In this document: positions 63,900-64,000 of the stretch, one piece after another
Layout: each line of letters begins with the position of its first letter
How positions within the stretch are numbered: the stretch's first letter is position 1
Assembly (NCBI RefSeq): GCF_001536285.1
Contig: NZ_FAOZ01000015.1
Coordinates: 1-64,000 of the forward strand
DNA length: 64,000 bases
Direction: 5' to 3'
From: Parafrankia irregularis
GTDB lineage: Bacteria; Actinomycetota; Actinomycetes; Frankiales; Frankiaceae
The notes under the pieces: model-generated
Database searches by the model: none
What the model saw: only the letters and a program-made list of their open reading frames with translations
What the model was told of the DNA's origin: nothing
Position numbers and translations under genes: made by a program

Positions 63900-64000
63900 G
63901 CAAGATCTGAGGCTCATGGTTGCGAGAGCGACCAGAATCCTCAGCGCTTGCTGCCCGTGAGGTACGAAGATCCTCGACTCTTGCTGTCCGTCAGGAAACG
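63900..64000. repeat. Dispersed palindromic repeat, locus C further copies
   Basis: A second, weaker palindrome has arms 63900-63920 and 63931-63951 (five mismatches). A third half-copy with gatcctcgactcttgctg lies at about 63970-63990 and is cut by the window edge. The tail cagaatcctcagcgcttgctg closely matches part of locus A (about 23870-23890). Confidence 0.65.

Overview
The window comes from a high-GC actinobacterium, most probably Frankia or a close relative. The sequence reasons are very high GC3, frequent GTG starts, GTGA/ATGA gene overlaps, and several actinobacterial families and gene orders: DUF4193, DUF6458, DUF3618, DUF2017, ClpS, the murI / MBL hydrolase / rph / rdgB run, and the facing cysM / cysO / mec run. 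Genus assignment is inference, since no rRNA gene is present.

Layout. (1) 1-6000, minus: one very large open gene running off the left edge. It encodes a PfaD/nitropropane-dioxygenase-like region fused to ketosynthase, acyltransferase and the first acyl carrier protein, so it looks like a secondary-lipid (PUFA-synthase-like) type I PKS. (2) 6001-8185: no convincing gene, with two 15-bp tandem repeats. (3) 8.2-29.6 kb: ordinary chromosome. It has a LuxR regulator, a DUF6458 membrane protein, a giant LAL/MalT-type LuxR regulator, DUF4193, a GroES-like protein, Pro/Gly/Gln-rich low-complexity proteins, an anti-sigma-type ATPase, Nudix-like/TerB proteins, a flippase-like membrane protein, a phosphatase + DUF3618 pair, a SCO1 / MauE / DsbA-like operon (redox and copper maturation) and Bcp. 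(4) 30437-46538: a 16,019-bp actinomycete integrative and conjugative element (AICE) inserted in a tRNA-Leu(TAG) gene and bounded by a perfect 55-bp direct repeat. It carries integrase, excisionase, DUF3631 ATPase, primase/polymerase, a DpdA/TGT-like base-exchange enzyme, SSB, a TraB/FtsK translocase with a candidate clt repeat cluster, SpdB-like membrane proteins, many small genes, a divergent GntR regulator, and a lower-GC cargo pair (HTH regulator + isochorismatase-fold hydrolase). (5) 46.5-50.8 kb: more accessory DNA next to attR, namely a secreted RCC1-repeat protein, a polysaccharide deacetylase with a phage-tail-like C-terminus, and a transposase remnant. (6) 50.8-64 kb: chromosome again, with a deaminase, a CaiB-type CoA transferase, a Nudix-box protein with a 9-bp tandem repeat, a membrane protein, murI-MBL-rph-rdgB on plus, and cysM-cysO-mec, DUF2017, ClpS and a Nudix/winged-helix regulator on minus.

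How genes work together. The AICE minus-strand genes form a tightly overlapping replication/excision module (eight genes joined by seven 4-bp overlaps) and a transfer module. They are separated from a plus-strand control/cargo module by a 199-bp divergent regulatory region with duplicated operator-like sites. cysM-cysO-mec form the sulfur-carrier cysteine pathway; here CysO has residues beyond its diglycine, so processing would be needed. MurI has lost its first catalytic cysteine. A dispersed palindromic repeat family recurs at three intergenic loci (about 23.8, 28.9 and 63.8-64.0 kb). The most unusual enzyme is the DpdA-like protein on the AICE, lying beside two small CxxC proteins.

Start sites were chosen by ribosome-binding site, family length and overlap with the neighbouring stop. 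Functions come from recognising motifs by eye, with no database search.
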